A stretch of 64,000 nucleotides of DNA from Chloroflexota bacterium (GTDB taxonomy: Bacteria > Chloroflexota > Dehalococcoidia > Bin125). The DNA lies in assembly GCA_026707145.1 (NCBI GenBank), contig JAPOXK010000027.1:62001-126000 (forward strand). Reading direction: 5' to 3'. Position numbers and translations under genes: made by a program. Below, in pieces: positions 54,881 to 63,533 of this stretch (positions within the stretch are counted from its first letter, which is position 1; every line of letters starts with the position of its first letter). The notes below the pieces were generated by a model. It was not told the origin of the DNA. It did no database searches and saw only the letters and a program-made list of their open reading frames with translations.

Positions 54881-55819
54881 CTACGCCAGGCAGCGCAGCG
54901 GTCCGCCCCCTGCGGACGCGATCACGTCCGCGAACGCGGCGCCCGCGTCGATCGGCGCCCCCCACTGCTCGCCCCGTAGCTCCGAGTACGCCCGGTGCAG
55001 GTTGCCCGCCAAGCGCTCCGGATCGGACCACTCCGCGAACCGGCCCAGATCCGCATCCCGCGCAACCTCCAGCGGCGAGGCGCCCGCCTTGAAGCCCGCT
55101 TGCGCGATCGTCTGCACGAACCGCAGGTAATCCGCCACGTCGTCGATCACGCGCGCATCGCACACCTCCCCGTGCCCCGGCACGATGACCTCCGCCCCGA
55201 AGGCGCGCAGCGTCTCCAGCGATTCCAGCCATCCCGCCACGGACCCGAACACCGCGAACGGCGTTCCGCCGTTGAAGAGCAGATCGCCCGCGATCAGCAC
55301 CCGCCGCTCCGGGATCCAAACCGCTACGTCGTTGGTCGTATGCGCGGGCGCGAGCGGGATCAGCTCCAGCCGCAGCGCGTCCACGTAGATGGTCAGGGGC
55401 TGGTCCAAGGTGAGCGTCGGCGCCACGATCTCGACGGCGCCCCAATCGACTCCCGGAAACATCTGGGAGGCGCGGTCCACGATCTCGTCCGCCGTCTCCA
55501 GGATCTCCTCCCGGCAGCGCGTGTGCCCCACGATCGTCACCTCGGGCCCGAACACGAAATTCCCGAAGGTGTGGTCCAGATGGTGATGCGTGTTGACGAG
55601 CGTCTGGACCGGCCGCGCGGTTGTGCGGCCGATCGCCGCCAGCAGCTCCCGCGAGCGCCGCTCGGTCGCGCAGGCGTCCACGCACGTCACCCCGCTGCTC
55701 CCCGCGATGAACGCGGGGTTGTTGAGACACCAACTCCCGTCCGGCTGCACGTAGGCATAGATTCCAGCGCTTACCTCTTCGATCCGCGCGGGCGGTGCGC
55801 TGGCGGCGGGAGAAGTCAT
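54881..55819 (-). CDS. MBL-fold metallo-hydrolase
   Basis: A 312-residue metallo-beta-lactamase-fold protein. The zinc motif THHHLDHTFGN (HxHxDH) is intact, followed by APAHTTNDVAVWIPERRVLI with the bridging GDLLFNGGTP Asp and a final VPGHGEV His. The C-terminal region (about 230-312) is helical. Such enzymes hydrolyse thioesters, lactones, glutathione adducts or phosphodiesters; the sequence does not say which. ATG 55819 is set by AGAGAGG upstream; the frame is open far beyond but is antisense to the next gene. It is divergent from the LLM oxidoreductase at 55931. Confidence 0.9.
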   Translation of the reverse strand: MTSPAASAPPARIEEVSAGIYAYVQPDGSWCLNNPAFIAGSSGVTCVDACATERRSRELLAAIGRTTARPVQTLVNTHHHLDHTFGNFVFGPEVTIVGHTRCREEILETADEIVDRASQMFPGVDWGAVEIVAPTLTLDQPLTIYVDALRLELIPLAPAHTTNDVAVWIPERRVLIAGDLLFNGGTPFAVFGSVAGWLESLETLRAFGAEVIVPGHGEVCDARVIDDVADYLRFVQTIAQAGFKAGASPLEVARDADLGRFAEWSDPERLAGNLHRAYSELRGEQWGAPIDAGAAFADVIASAGGGPLRCLA

Positions 55820-55930
55820 CGGTCTGCCTCTCTGTTGCAGAAGCGATCGCTCGGGGCCGAGGATAGCGCGCTGCAGGAGTGCTACCGTCTCCGCTTGTGG
55901 AGTCCGCCACGCGCATGCTAGGAGCGTTCC

Positions 55931-56854
55931 ATGCAGTTCGGTGTCCACCTGCCCCACATCGGCCTCGACGCCACCGCCGCCAACGTCGCCCGCATGGCCC
56001 GGAAGAGCGAAGAGCTGGGTTACGAATCCCTTTGGGTCAGCGACCACGTCGCGCTGCCCCAGCGGATCGAAAGCGCCTACCCCTACGCGCCCGATCACGA
56101 GCTGCCCGTCGGGCGCAGCATGGGCTGGCTCGATCCTATTCAGACGCTCACCTTCGCCGCCGCCTGCACCGAGAAGGTGCGGCTCGGCGTCTCCGTGCTC
56201 GTGATGGCCATGCGGCAGCCGGTCTGGAATGCCAAGCAGCTCATCACGCTCGACGTGCTGTCCCAAGGCCGTTTCATCCTCGGCGTGGGCGTCGGCTGGA
56301 TGAAGGAAGAGTTCGACGTGCTGGAGATGCCTTGGGACCACCGCGGCCAGCGGGTCGACGAGCAACTCGAGATGTTCCGCACGCTGTTTCGCGAGCAACG
56401 CCCCGAACATCACGGCCGCTTTTACGACTTCGAGCCCATCGGCTTTAACCCCAAGCCGCTCCACGGCCGCATCCCCATCTGGGTCGGCGGCCACAGCGCT
56501 CCCGCCTACCGCCGCGCCGCCGTCTATGGTGATGATTTCCACGCTGTGGCGCTCCACAGCAGCCCCGCGCAGGTGCAACAGCAATGGCACGCTGTGCAGC
56601 GCGACTGCGAGGCCATTGACCGCGACCCTGCCTCCATCACCCTCTCCCTCCGTGCCAGCCTCCGCTACGGGCAGCACGGCCTCGACGACGGCTCCCTCCA
56701 CGGCAGCGACGACCAACTCGTCGATACCATCGCGGCATGGCAGGAGATCGGCGTCTCCCATATCGCTATGAATATCGTGGTCAACGGGAACGTCGAGCAG
56801 CAGCTGGAGGACGTTGCGGCCTTCGCCGGCAATGTGCGCCCGCAGCTGCGCTAG
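55931..56854 (+). CDS. LLM-class F420-dependent oxidoreductase (TIGR03619-like)
   Basis: A 307-residue luciferase-like TIM-barrel protein starting MQFGVHLPHIGLDATAANVA, with GYESLWVSDHVALP, EKVRLGVSVLVMAMRQPVWN, GRFILGVGVGWMKEEFDVL and HGRIPIWVGGHSAPAYRRA. These match F420-dependent members more than FMN ones (family knowledge). Possible reactions include hydride transfer to unsaturated or oxidised substrates. ATG 55931 follows AGGAG. Two further LLM genes lie within 4 kb; an SDR gene follows on the same strand. Confidence 0.9.
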   Translation: MQFGVHLPHIGLDATAANVARMARKSEELGYESLWVSDHVALPQRIESAYPYAPDHELPVGRSMGWLDPIQTLTFAAACTEKVRLGVSVLVMAMRQPVWNAKQLITLDVLSQGRFILGVGVGWMKEEFDVLEMPWDHRGQRVDEQLEMFRTLFREQRPEHHGRFYDFEPIGFNPKPLHGRIPIWVGGHSAPAYRRAAVYGDDFHAVALHSSPAQVQQQWHAVQRDCEAIDRDPASITLSLRASLRYGQHGLDDGSLHGSDDQLVDTIAAWQEIGVSHIAMNIVVNGNVEQQLEDVAAFAGNVRPQLR

Positions 56855-56987
56855 CAGGGGGCGGCGAAGCGCTTTCCCTTCTCAGCCGCTGCCTCAGCCA
56901 CTGCGCCGTTCGATTGACCGCTCCGCGCCCAGCCGTTAGACACACTCGCGGACCAGCAGCCCGCGACGCGCGAAGGAGAGCCCCGCT

Positions 56988-57824
56988 ATGGACCTCGGCC
57001 TGCAAGGGAAGACCGGCATTGTCACTGGCTCCGGGCGGGGCATCGGCCGCCGCATCGCGCTGACGCTCGCCGAAGAAGGCGTCAACGTCGTCGTCAACGA
57101 CATCGATCAGGGCCGCGCCGACGCCGTTGTCGGCGAGATCAAGGCCGCCGGCGGCAACGCTCTCGGCATCAAGGCCGACGTTACCGATCGTCCTGCCGTC
57201 GATGCCATGGTCAAGCAAACCATCGCCGCGTTCGGCGGGCTTGAGATTCTGATCAATAACGCCGGCATCCCCCTTCGTCCCACCGACGTCGGCGGCGCCG
57301 ACCTCCCCTCCGCCACCGGCAAGTACTTCGTCGACACCGATCCCGAGGGTTGGGACCGCACGATGAACGTCATTACCTACGGCGTGCTGCACTGCACCCA
57401 AGCGGTCGTGCCGCACATGATGGAGAACAACTACGGCAAGATCGTGAGCCTGATCTCGGACGCCGGCATCGTCGGCGAGCCCCGCCTCGTCGTCTACTCC
57501 ATGGCCAAGGCTGGCGTGATCGGCTTCAGCCGCGCCTTGGCCAAGGAACTCGGCCGCTTTCGCATTAACGTCAACTGCGTCTCGCCCGGCGCCACGTCCG
57601 ACACCGGCCGTCGCGGCCCCGCCGGAGCCCGCGACACCGCCGACCCCGGCGAGTCTGACTCGGCCATGGCCGCCATGCTGCGCCTCTACCCGATGGGCAA
57701 AGGCTACGATCGCCTAGGCGTCCCCAGCGATGTCGCCGATCCGGTTGTCTACCTCTGCTCCGATCGCGCGAACTGGGTCACCGGCGTGACCATTCGCGCT
57801 AGTGGGGGCTACTCCATCGCCTAG
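56988..57824 (+). CDS. Short-chain dehydrogenase/reductase
   Basis: A 278-residue classical SDR: NAD(P)-binding TGSGRGIG (13-20), NNAGIP (90-95) and catalytic Tyr170/Lys174 in YSMAK with Ser157 in SLISDAG. The C-terminal half has an unusually long loop (RRGPAGARDTADPGESDS). Acidic Asp39 after strand 2 (VVNDID) favours NAD over NADP. ATG 56988 follows AAGGAG. The substrate is not predictable; position among redox genes suggests catabolic alcohol or ketone oxidation. Confidence 0.92.
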   Translation: MDLGLQGKTGIVTGSGRGIGRRIALTLAEEGVNVVVNDIDQGRADAVVGEIKAAGGNALGIKADVTDRPAVDAMVKQTIAAFGGLEILINNAGIPLRPTDVGGADLPSATGKYFVDTDPEGWDRTMNVITYGVLHCTQAVVPHMMENNYGKIVSLISDAGIVGEPRLVVYSMAKAGVIGFSRALAKELGRFRINVNCVSPGATSDTGRRGPAGARDTADPGESDSAMAAMLRLYPMGKGYDRLGVPSDVADPVVYLCSDRANWVTGVTIRASGGYSIA

Positions 57825-57847
57825 CCCGCCGGTCCGCCTCGCCCGGA

Positions 57848-58786
57848 TCAGTCCCAGGCCCGCGCGATCTGCAGAATGTTGTCGTACTGACTCCCCGATG
57901 ACTGGAGCGACGACAGCGCCAGCCAGTTGATCCCGGCGTCTTGCCACGCTTCCACCTTCTCCCGCACCTCCGAGGCGGTGCCCACGATCCCCATCTCGTC
58001 CGCCATCTCCTCGGGAATCGCGGCGCGCGCTGCGTCTCGATCGCCCGCTGCCATCGCAGCCTTGGCTACCTCGGCGGACTCGCCGAAACCGGCTTGGTGG
58101 TAGTACTCCACGTAATTCTGCATCGTCGTGTAGAAGCTCAGGACATTCCGGATCGCCCCCAACCCCTCGCTCCGATCCCCCACGAACGCCGGCACGATCG
58201 CCCCGCGGATATAGTCGCCGCTCTGCCGCTCCGGCGGCAGCACGCGCAGTTGCTCCCGCACCTGGGACAGCGCCCAGTTGTTGGCCAGCAGTCCGTCCGC
58301 CTCCTGCCCCGTCAACGTGGTCATCTTCGTGCGCAGCGTCGCCCAGATGATCGGCGGCTGAGGCCAGTCGGCGAACGCCGCCCGGACTTGCGCCGTGTAG
58401 TTCTTCATGTGAGTGAGCGGCTTCTCCGTCGGGATCTTGTAGCGCTGTAAGATCCCGTTGTGCCCCGGCCCTAAGCCCAGGATGAAACGGCCGTCGCTCA
58501 ACTCGTGGTTGAAGCTCGCCGCCGCCGCCATCTCCGCCGGGTGCCGGGTGTAGGTCACCGCGATGCCGCTGCCCACTTTGATCGTGTGGGTCGCCTGGAT
58601 CACCGCTGTGCAGAGGCTCAACGCATCATATGGAGGTGGCTCCGCGCCCTGTGCGTTGAGGATCGGACTGTAGTCGTGGGGGCAGAAAACGAAAGGAAAC
58701 CCCCGCCGCTCTAGCTCCACCGCCAGCTCCACCACCTGCCGCCGCTGTCCCAGATGCGCTGAAATGATGAATCCCGGCTTCGCCAT
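57848..58786 (-). CDS. LLM-class F420-dependent oxidoreductase, second
   Basis: A 312-residue luciferase-like protein, MAKPGFIISAHLGQRRQVVE onward, with KVGSGIAVTYTRHPAEMAAA, then GRFILGLGPGHNGILQRYKI and the C-terminal VGTASEVREKVEAWQDAGIN. It differs clearly from the other two LLM genes, with low identity across the barrel, so these are not recent tandem copies. ATG 58786. It ends convergently with the SDR gene and lies 37 bp downstream of the third LLM gene on the same strand, probably in one operon. Confidence 0.9.
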   Translation of the reverse strand: MAKPGFIISAHLGQRRQVVELAVELERRGFPFVFCPHDYSPILNAQGAEPPPYDALSLCTAVIQATHTIKVGSGIAVTYTRHPAEMAAAASFNHELSDGRFILGLGPGHNGILQRYKIPTEKPLTHMKNYTAQVRAAFADWPQPPIIWATLRTKMTTLTGQEADGLLANNWALSQVREQLRVLPPERQSGDYIRGAIVPAFVGDRSEGLGAIRNVLSFYTTMQNYVEYYHQAGFGESAEVAKAAMAAGDRDAARAAIPEEMADEMGIVGTASEVREKVEAWQDAGINWLALSSLQSSGSQYDNILQIARAWD

Positions 58787-58823
58787 GTTTGCTTCCTCGC
58801 AATCACTCGCCGCAGACGCGGCC

Positions 58824-59912
58824 CTAAAACTCCGTCCGCCAGTTGCCCGCCGCCTTGATCTGCTTGACCTCGGGCAAGACCTCCTTGCCCAGCCATTCGA
58901 CCTGTTCCTCGTACTCCGCGTACGTATGGGACGGCACGTCCGGTGCCACGACCAGCAGAGAGTAGCCCGCCTCCGCGAACCGCTGCATATCGCTCACGAT
59001 CTGCTCGGCCGTGCCACCGCAGTTTCGGCGCGGGTTTCGCCTGGCCTCCGCATCGTCGGCCTTGCTGATCCGAGCCGATATCAGCCCCATCATTCCCATC
59101 TCTGATTCCGGCCGCCCGATCCGGTCCAATTCCCGCTTCAAGATCTCGACCAGGTGGTCGTGCATGTGCGGATCATCGTGCGGCCGCACCAGAATGGGAT
59201 AGAACGCGTCCGCCTCGCGTGCGCAGAGTCGTGTCCCCGCTGGCGTTACCGCGCCGTACGCGATCGGTGGGTGCGGCCTGCTGATCGGCTTGGGGTCCAT
59301 CCCCATGTTTTCGAAGTCGTAAAACTTGCCGTGGTAGGTGACGAGCGGCTCCGTCCACGCTTTCTTATAGATCTGGAGGCACTCCTCCGTCATCGCCAGC
59401 CGGTGCTCGTGCGGTTGGTTCACCGCGTCGAATTCCTCCTTCATCCATCCCGGCCCTACCCCAAGAAACACCCGCCCCCCGGACAGATAGTCGAGGGTCG
59501 CGTATTGCCGCGCGTCGCTCAGCGGATGCCGGTACGGCGCAATCAAGACGCCCGGTCCGAACTTGATCCGGCTCGTGCTCACCGCGATCGCTCCGAAACA
59601 CGCCACCCCGTCCAGGATGTTGGGCCGCGCCGGATAGTGCCGCTTGCTGCCGCCCACGTCCGCGTCCCCCGTCCCCCGCTGCCGGACTTCCGGATTGGAC
59701 CGCCCCTCCACGTGCACCGGCGATGTCGACTCCGGCGACGTCTCCTTCAGCGCGACGTGGTCTCCCACCCAAACCGAGTGGAACCCCAGCCGCTCCGCCA
59801 ACTGCGCCGCCTCCACCGGCTTCATCTCGTCCGGATCCATCGGCTGATGCCACCAGTCCGCGTCGTCGCGGCTGCCCACACCGTGCGTATTCAAGACCAA
59901 ACCTAGCTCCAT
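58824..59912 (-). CDS. LLM-class F420-dependent oxidoreductase, third
   Basis: A 362-residue luciferase-like protein starting MELGLVLNTHGVGSRDDADW, with GFHSVWVGDHVALKETSPES, then SRIKFGPGVLIAPYRHPLSD and GRVFLGVGPGWMKEEFDAV. It has an extra loop (about 70-100) compared with the gene at 55931. ATG 59912 follows GGGGAGG at 7 bases; the frame extends 13 codons further without support. It probably heads a two-gene operon with the second LLM gene. Confidence 0.9.
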   Translation of the reverse strand: MELGLVLNTHGVGSRDDADWWHQPMDPDEMKPVEAAQLAERLGFHSVWVGDHVALKETSPESTSPVHVEGRSNPEVRQRGTGDADVGGSKRHYPARPNILDGVACFGAIAVSTSRIKFGPGVLIAPYRHPLSDARQYATLDYLSGGRVFLGVGPGWMKEEFDAVNQPHEHRLAMTEECLQIYKKAWTEPLVTYHGKFYDFENMGMDPKPISRPHPPIAYGAVTPAGTRLCAREADAFYPILVRPHDDPHMHDHLVEILKRELDRIGRPESEMGMMGLISARISKADDAEARRNPRRNCGGTAEQIVSDMQRFAEAGYSLLVVAPDVPSHTYAEYEEQVEWLGKEVLPEVKQIKAAGNWRTEF

Positions 59913-60075
59913 CGATCGCCTCCCCACGCCACTATTTCGGTGCAGGATCACGCCTGAACGGCTGCCAAGTGGACGGCGCGCATTATCGCAGCGGCCTGCT
60001 TTCCTGCAAAGTGAGCCTCGCTGCTGCGGGACAAGGCCTCCGGGCGCAGCCGAACGTCGCGGGGTTCTCGCCTGC

Positions 60076-61251
60076 TTACAGACTGCCGTTCAGGAAGGCG
60101 CGGATACGATCCACCGCCGTGCGAATATCATCCAAGCTGCTCGCGTACGACAGCCGCAAGAACCCCTCCCCGTACGCTCCGAAGCTCGTGCCGCTGATCG
60201 TCGCCACGCCCGCCTCGGTCAGGAGCCTGTCCTGCAATGTCCGCGAATCGAAGCCCGTCTCCTTGATGCTGGGGAAGGCGTAGAAGGCGCCGCCCGGTGT
60301 CGCACACGCCACGCCGTCGATCGCGTTCAGCGCCGTCACCAGCACCTGCCGCCGCTCATCGAACGCTGCCACCATCTCCTCCACCGATTCCTGCGGTCCC
60401 TCCAGCGCTGCTACTCCCGCGTATTGGGCGGCCGCGTTGGGACAGGAGTAGCAGTTGATCGCCAGCCGCTCCGCCAGCGGGAACAGCGCCGCCGGCCACA
60501 CGCTGTACCCCAGCCGCCAGCCCGTCATCGCATACGTTTTGCTCCAGCCGTTGAGCAAGATGAGCTGACTGCGCAGCCCTTCGTATTGCAACAATGAGCG
60601 ATGCTCGCGCCCGTCGTACACGAAGCGGTCGTAGATCTCGTCACTCAGTACGGCCACCGCGGGATGCGATTCCAGCCCCGCCGCCAAGCGGTCGATTTGC
60701 TCCGCCGGCGTCACCCCGCCCGTCGGATTCGCGGGGCTGTTGAGAATGATCAGACGAGTGGCGGGCGTGATCTGCGCCAGCAGCGCCTCCGCGTCGAAGG
60801 AGAACCCCGTTGATGCCTCCAAGCGGTACGGTACTGGACGCGCCCCGCTCAGCGCGATCGCCGACTCGTAAATCGGGAACCCAGGATTCGGGTACAGGAT
60901 CTCTGCGCCCGGCCCGCCGAACATCTGCGCTGCGAAAAACATCGTGACTTTCGCTCCCGGAGTGATCAGCACCGCGGCGCTGTCGACTGCCGCCCCCGTT
61001 CGCCGCGCCAAGTCGCGCGCCACCGCCTCCCGCAGCTCCGGGATTCCCGCTGCGGGCGTGTAGCCGTGGCGGCCGTGTGCCAGCGCCTCCCGCCCTGCCG
61101 CGACGATGTGATCGGGAGTAGGGAAGTCCGGCTGTCCGATCCCCAGGTTGATGATCTCCCGGCCCTGTGCCCGCAGCGCCTCTGCTCGCGCCAGCACGGC
61201 GAACGCCGTCTCCGTCCCGATCCCCGCCACCCTCGGTGCGATCTGCAGCAT
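60076..61251 (-). CDS. PLP-dependent class I/II aminotransferase
   Basis: A 391-residue fold-type I aminotransferase of the aspartate-aminotransferase-like Igamma group. Visible are INLGIGQPDFPTPDHIVAAG, GYTPAAGIPELREAVARDLA, the substrate/PLP motif NSPANPTGGV, SDEIYDRFVYDG, and the PLP Lys in NGWSKTYAMTGWRLGYSVW, followed by the carboxylate-binding Arg in EGFLRLSYASS. Amino donor and acceptor cannot be read from sequence. ATG 61251; it is divergent from the flavoprotein gene at 61431. Confidence 0.93.
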   Translation of the reverse strand: MLQIAPRVAGIGTETAFAVLARAEALRAQGREIINLGIGQPDFPTPDHIVAAGREALAHGRHGYTPAAGIPELREAVARDLARRTGAAVDSAAVLITPGAKVTMFFAAQMFGGPGAEILYPNPGFPIYESAIALSGARPVPYRLEASTGFSFDAEALLAQITPATRLIILNSPANPTGGVTPAEQIDRLAAGLESHPAVAVLSDEIYDRFVYDGREHRSLLQYEGLRSQLILLNGWSKTYAMTGWRLGYSVWPAALFPLAERLAINCYSCPNAAAQYAGVAALEGPQESVEEMVAAFDERRQVLVTALNAIDGVACATPGGAFYAFPSIKETGFDSRTLQDRLLTEAGVATISGTSFGAYGEGFLRLSYASSLDDIRTAVDRIRAFLNGSL

Positions 61252-61430
61252 CTGACTTCACCGTCCCGTCTACGTCCGGCTGTCTGGTATACGCTCCACT
61301 GCCCGCTTCTAGATGTTTCTCTCGCTTGCTGTCGGGCGATGCTACTGTTGACGCCTCCCAATCGCTCCCCCTATACCACGTGCGCGAGAACCGTCCCGAA
61401 ACTCTCGATGACACTGGAAAGGCAACCGTT

Positions 61431-63425
61431 ATGGCCAGCCTCGACGTTCTCTGGCAACCCCTCCAAGTCGGCCCTACCCTGCTCAAGCACCGCGTGTTCG
61501 TCTCCGCCCACTCGCAGATGTACGGTGAGAACGGACTCCTCAGCGATCGCCACATCGCTTATTATGCCGAGCGCGCCAAGGGCGGCGCCGCCCTCGTGAT
61601 CACCGAGCAGCAAGGCGTGCATTGGACCGCCAAAGGCGGCTACCACGCGATGTGCGCCGGTTGGCGCGAAGAGTCGATCCCCCGCTACCAACAGCTCGCT
61701 GAGGAAGTGCACGCCGCCGGCGGGCGCGTTTTCGTTCAGGGCTTCGTCGCTGGCCAGCAAGACGACGGCGTCATGTTCCTCGACAATCGCCACGCTGTGC
61801 AGGCGCCCTCCGCCATTCCCTCCATCAGCTACCGCGTCCAGCCCCGTGAGATGACCAAGGACGATATCCGCAGCATCGTTGAGGGCTATGGCCAGACCGC
61901 TCACAATGTCATGACCGCCGGCGCCGACGGCTTCGAGATCCACGGCGCCCACGGTTACCTGGTTTGCCAGTTCTTCTCCCCGCTCACCAATCACCGCACC
62001 GACGCCTATGGCGGCAACACCGAGAACCGCTGCCGCTTCGCCATTGAGGCTGCTGAGGAGGTCCGCAAGCGCGTCGGCGACAAGATCACCCTCGGCGTCC
62101 GTATCAGCTTCGACGAATGGATCGAGGGCGGCATCACACCCGAAGAGGGAGAAGCGATCGTCACGACTCTGAGCGAGACTGGTCTCTTCGACTATTTCAA
62201 TATGAGCGGCGGCAACTATCACACCATGCACCAGACCGTCGCGCCCATGAATGTCGAGCACGGCTTCATGGTCGATCACGCCCGCCGCACCAAAGCGATC
62301 GTGGGCGACTCCGCCGCCGTCTTCATCGTCGGCCGGATCCACAATATCGATGAAGCGGCGGAGGTCATCGGCAGCGGCCACTCCGACATGGTCGCCATGA
62401 CCCGCGCCCACATCGCCGACCCCGAGCTCATCAATAAAGCTCGCAGCGGACGCAAGGACGAGATCCGCAAGTGCGTCGGCGCCAACCAAGGCTGTATCTA
62501 CCGCGTCTTCCAGAACACGGGCATCGCCTGTACGGTCAATCCTACGACCGGTCTCGAGCGGCAGTGGGGCATTGGCACCCTCCAGCCAACCCAGAAGCCC
62601 CGCTCGATCGCGGTGGTGGGAGGCGGCCCCGCCGGCATGAAGGTCGCCGAGATCGCCGCCAGCCGTGGGCATACGGTCACCCTGTTCGAAAAGGCCGACA
62701 AGCTGGGCGGACAGATGCACTACGCGGCCATGCTGCCGACTCGCGCGGACTGGTCGGTCGTTGGCGAATACCTTGAGGGCGCCCTCGATCGCTACAACGT
62801 TGACGTCCGCCTCGGCACCGAGGCCACCGCCGAGCGGATCGCCGCGCTCAACCCGGACGATGTCGTCCTCGCTACCGGCTCTCGCTACAACAAAGATGGC
62901 TATTCGATCTTCCGCGGCGAGCGTCCCGGCATTCCTGGCATTGAGCGCGAAAACGTCCTCACGCCCGTCGAGGCCCTCGACGATCCCGACCGCTGCGGGC
63001 AGCGCGTTCTCATCCTCGACGACCAGGGCGACTACCCTCCCATGGGCCTGGCCGAATTCCTCGCCGACCGTGGTAAGGATGTTGAGATCCTCTCGCGCTA
63101 CATGTTCATCGGCGACAAGACCCCCATGCAGCTGCACCTACCCTGGATCTACCCGCGCCTGCACGAGAAGGGCATCAAGCTTTCGCCGCAGCGTTTCATC
63201 GAGAGCGTTCGTGAGGGGACGGCCATCGTCTACAACGTGTGGGACGGCACCCAAACCCCCGTTGAATTCGATTCCCTGATCCTCACCATGCTGCGCTCTC
63301 CCATCAATGGGCCCGCTGCGCTCGACACGACCGGTGCCACCGTGCACTGCATCGGCGATGCGCTCACTCCCCGAACCGTGGACGACGCGATCTACGAGGG
63401 GTACGAGCTCGGCCGTGCGCTCTAG
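61431..63425 (+). CDS. FMN/Fe-S/FAD NADH:flavin oxidoreductase (2,4-dienoyl-CoA reductase/trimethylamine dehydrogenase-like)
   Basis: A 664-residue three-domain flavoprotein. Residues ~1-340 are an Old-Yellow-Enzyme TIM barrel for FMN (SLDVLWQPLQVGPTLLKHRV, EIHGAHGYLVCQFFSPLTNH followed by RTDAYGG, then RAHIADPELINKA). An iron-sulfur segment follows (C348 VGANQG C355, C367). The last part is a GXGXXG-type FAD/NAD module (VGGGPAGMKVAEIAASRGHT onward). Canonical members have CIGCNQxC; here the second Cys is Ala351, as in a known CVGA-type subgroup, so cluster ligation may differ. ATG 61431 follows GGAAAGG. Substrate unknown; candidates are enoyl-CoAs or amines. Confidence 0.92.
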   Translation: MASLDVLWQPLQVGPTLLKHRVFVSAHSQMYGENGLLSDRHIAYYAERAKGGAALVITEQQGVHWTAKGGYHAMCAGWREESIPRYQQLAEEVHAAGGRVFVQGFVAGQQDDGVMFLDNRHAVQAPSAIPSISYRVQPREMTKDDIRSIVEGYGQTAHNVMTAGADGFEIHGAHGYLVCQFFSPLTNHRTDAYGGNTENRCRFAIEAAEEVRKRVGDKITLGVRISFDEWIEGGITPEEGEAIVTTLSETGLFDYFNMSGGNYHTMHQTVAPMNVEHGFMVDHARRTKAIVGDSAAVFIVGRIHNIDEAAEVIGSGHSDMVAMTRAHIADPELINKARSGRKDEIRKCVGANQGCIYRVFQNTGIACTVNPTTGLERQWGIGTLQPTQKPRSIAVVGGGPAGMKVAEIAASRGHTVTLFEKADKLGGQMHYAAMLPTRADWSVVGEYLEGALDRYNVDVRLGTEATAERIAALNPDDVVLATGSRYNKDGYSIFRGERPGIPGIERENVLTPVEALDDPDRCGQRVLILDDQGDYPPMGLAEFLADRGKDVEILSRYMFIGDKTPMQLHLPWIYPRLHEKGIKLSPQRFIESVREGTAIVYNVWDGTQTPVEFDSLILTMLRSPINGPAALDTTGATVHCIGDALTPRTVDDAIYEGYELGRAL

Positions 63426-63533
63426 CGCGCCGGCTCCGGGCGCTGTCGCCGACGTACTCGTCCACGCTCCACCTCGCCTGTAGCCTGCCGGAGGTGACTG
63501 GGTCCGAGCCCGGTCACCGCTCCGGAGGCAGCA

